NCBI GenBank assembly: GCA_025453855.1
Contig: JALOPO010000112.1
Coordinates: forward strand, 1-6,127
Direction: 5' to 3'
DNA length: 6,127 bases
From: Gemmatimonadaceae bacterium
GTDB taxonomy: Bacteria > Gemmatimonadota > Gemmatimonadetes > Gemmatimonadales > Gemmatimonadaceae
The first letter of the stretch is position 1. Each line of letters starts with the position of its first letter. Shown in pieces: positions 5,443 to 6,127 of this stretch. A model generated the notes under the pieces. The model saw only the letters and a program-made list of their open reading frames with translations, had not been told where the DNA came from and did no database searches. The position numbers and the translations under genes are program-made.

Positions 5443-5759
5443 CGCAGCAGGCACTTCGTGCGTGGCACTTCGCATCGGCGCTGTCGATGCGCGAGGTGCT
5501 CGCGACGCTGCGCGCGACGACGGGCCGCTTCTGGGACGAGGGCGACTCGGAGTGGTCCGACTTCCTGGGCGGCTCGATCGTCGACGACGTGCGCGGGCGC
5601 GTGCACGTCGAGCGACCGCACGCCTACCGCATCGAGCTGCACGCGGCCGCCGACGAGGCGCACGCGGCGGCGGTGGCGCGGGCCGTGGCGCTGGTGCAGG
5701 AGACGATCCTCCCGGCGCTGCAGGCGACGGACGTGGTGGCGGACGAACCGGTGGCGTGA
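5439..5759 (+). CDS. Uncharacterised 106-residue protein coupled to truncated haemoglobin
   Basis: I do not recognise this protein. It starts at ATG 5439 by a 4-nt ATGA overlap with the globin gene, which fixes the start and implies translational coupling. The pattern suggests a small alpha/beta domain: strand (ALRAWHFASAL, 5-15), helix (REVLATLRATT, 18-28), an acidic-aromatic loop (FWDEGDSEWSDFLGG, 31-45), two strands around RGRVHVE and AYRIELHAA (52-70), then a long Ala-rich helix (about 72-95). There are no cysteines, no signal peptide and no membrane segment. His residues at 10, 56, 61, 68 and 75 and several aromatics are present, but no known metal or cofactor motif is evident. Position as last gene in a redox operon suggests a partner or accessory of the globin or peroxiredoxin, which is inference only. 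Confidence 0.75.
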   Translation: MTQQALRAWHFASALSMREVLATLRATTGRFWDEGDSEWSDFLGGSIVDDVRGRVHVERPHAYRIELHAAADEAHAAAVARAVALVQETILPALQATDVVADEPVA

Positions 5760-5807
5760 CGGCGGGGCGGGCGGCCGCCCGTCGCGCGCCGCCGGACGCG
5801 GTGGCGC
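5760..5807. terminator. GC palindrome between convergent genes, possible bidirectional terminator
   Basis: The 48-nt gap between the redox operon and the convergent VOC gene contains a perfect 14-bp palindrome (arms CGGGCGG and CCGCCCG, 5768-5781), extendable in RNA by a G-U and a G-C pair. With no loop spacer the hairpin would open at GGCC. There is no T-tract on either strand. Termination is inferred mainly from the convergent layout. Confidence 0.35.
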
Positions 5808-6065
5808 TCAGGCCTCGTCGCCGACGCTGATCGCCAGGTGCGCATGGCCGACCCGCTCGCCCGGCGCCGCGGCATTCCCGAGCACCGGCAGCGTCATGAG
5901 CTCGAGTCGCGCACCGCCATCGGGGAAGGCGAGGAAGTACGAGGCGAAGCCGGCGCGCCGCGCGCTCGCGTAGCGGTCGGTCGATCGCGCGCCGAACCAG
6001 CGCATGTAGAAGGCGCGCATCGCCTCCAGGTCGCGCGTCCAGAGCGCGAGGTGCTCGATGCGCAT
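5808..6065 (-). CDS. Short VOC-family (glyoxalase/dioxygenase fold) protein, C-terminally truncated
   Basis: This 85-residue protein begins with a typical VOC module: MRIEHLALWTRDLEAMRAFY, with His5 in the first strand, then FLAFPDGGARLELM with Glu55 in the last strand of module one. It goes on to GHAHLAISVG (74-82, His76), the first strand of the second module, and stops at GDEA. VOC domains have two beta-alpha-beta-beta-beta modules (about 115-130 residues). Most of the second module and its usual final metal-ligand glutamate are missing, so it may be a degraded gene or a half-domain that must pair with another chain. I found no convincing frameshifted continuation downstream. ATG 6065 is preferred over ATG 6101 because it overlaps the upstream stop (TGATG) and matches the family N-terminus. 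It converges on the redox operon. Confidence 0.75.
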   Translation of the reverse strand: MRIEHLALWTRDLEAMRAFYMRWFGARSTDRYASARRAGFASYFLAFPDGGARLELMTLPVLGNAAAPGERVGHAHLAISVGDEA

Positions 6066-6127
6066 CAGGCTGTGTCGCCCCACCGCTCGAGCAGCGTCCA
6101 CTCCTCGCGTGTCACCTCCACGCCATC
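6065..6127 (-). CDS. C-terminal 20 codons of an unidentified gene
   Basis: On the minus strand an open frame enters from the right edge and ends at TGA 6067-6065, which shares its A with the VOC start codon (TGATG). The visible tail ends REEWTLLERWGDTA. This is too short to assign a family. The tight overlap suggests co-transcription with the VOC gene. Confidence 0.5.
   Translation of the reverse strand, partial: DGVEVTREEWTLLERWGDTA

Noticed and set aside
5624..5875. Frameshifted continuation of the VOC gene
   Set aside because: The +1 frame after GDEA gives Arg-rich sequence with no resemblance to the missing second VOC module.

Overview
This is a GC-rich bacterial chromosomal window, tightly packed and with strong G/C preference at third codon positions. 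No gene names the host. The GC richness, the small Ig-like lipoprotein, and the pairing of c-di-GMP signalling with a soil-type redox operon would fit Gemmatimonadota or a myxobacterium-like lineage. That placement is a low-confidence inference. I recognise no rRNA, tRNA, CRISPR array, insertion sequence or phage gene.

Positions 1-1936 (minus strand) hold a two-gene signalling unit. A FIST-domain sensor protein comes first, and its stop codon overlaps the start of a PAS-GGDEF protein (TGATG) that runs off the left edge. Upstream of it, 1937-2137 is a regulatory gap containing a 27-bp interrupted palindrome and a weak promoter candidate. Positions 2138-2569 (minus) encode a small lipoprotein with one Ig-like domain. 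Positions 2679-3569 (minus) encode an alpha/beta hydrolase with a complete Ser-Asp-His triad, followed by a GC hairpin.

Positions 3570-3909 are a divergent intergenic region of about 340 bp. It carries two inverted copies of the bipartite element TTGCGC-N10-TGCGGGAAGGTTG, one facing each divergent gene at similar distance, with a CGTGACC cluster midway between them.

Positions 3910-5759 (plus) are a four-gene redox operon with 4-nt overlaps or a 4-nt gap between genes: an AhpC/TSA-type peroxiredoxin, a cytoplasmic CPHC thioredoxin-fold (DsbA-like) protein, a group II truncated haemoglobin, and a 106-residue protein I do not recognise. The layout suggests a peroxide or reactive-nitrogen defence unit in which the thioredoxin-fold protein may recycle the peroxiredoxin and the globin handles O2/NO chemistry. 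The last gene is the clearest unexplained component.

Positions 5808-6127 (minus) converge on this operon. They hold a VOC-family (glyoxalase/dioxygenase fold) gene that stops after about two thirds of the domain, and the last 20 codons of an upstream gene that overlaps it by TGATG.
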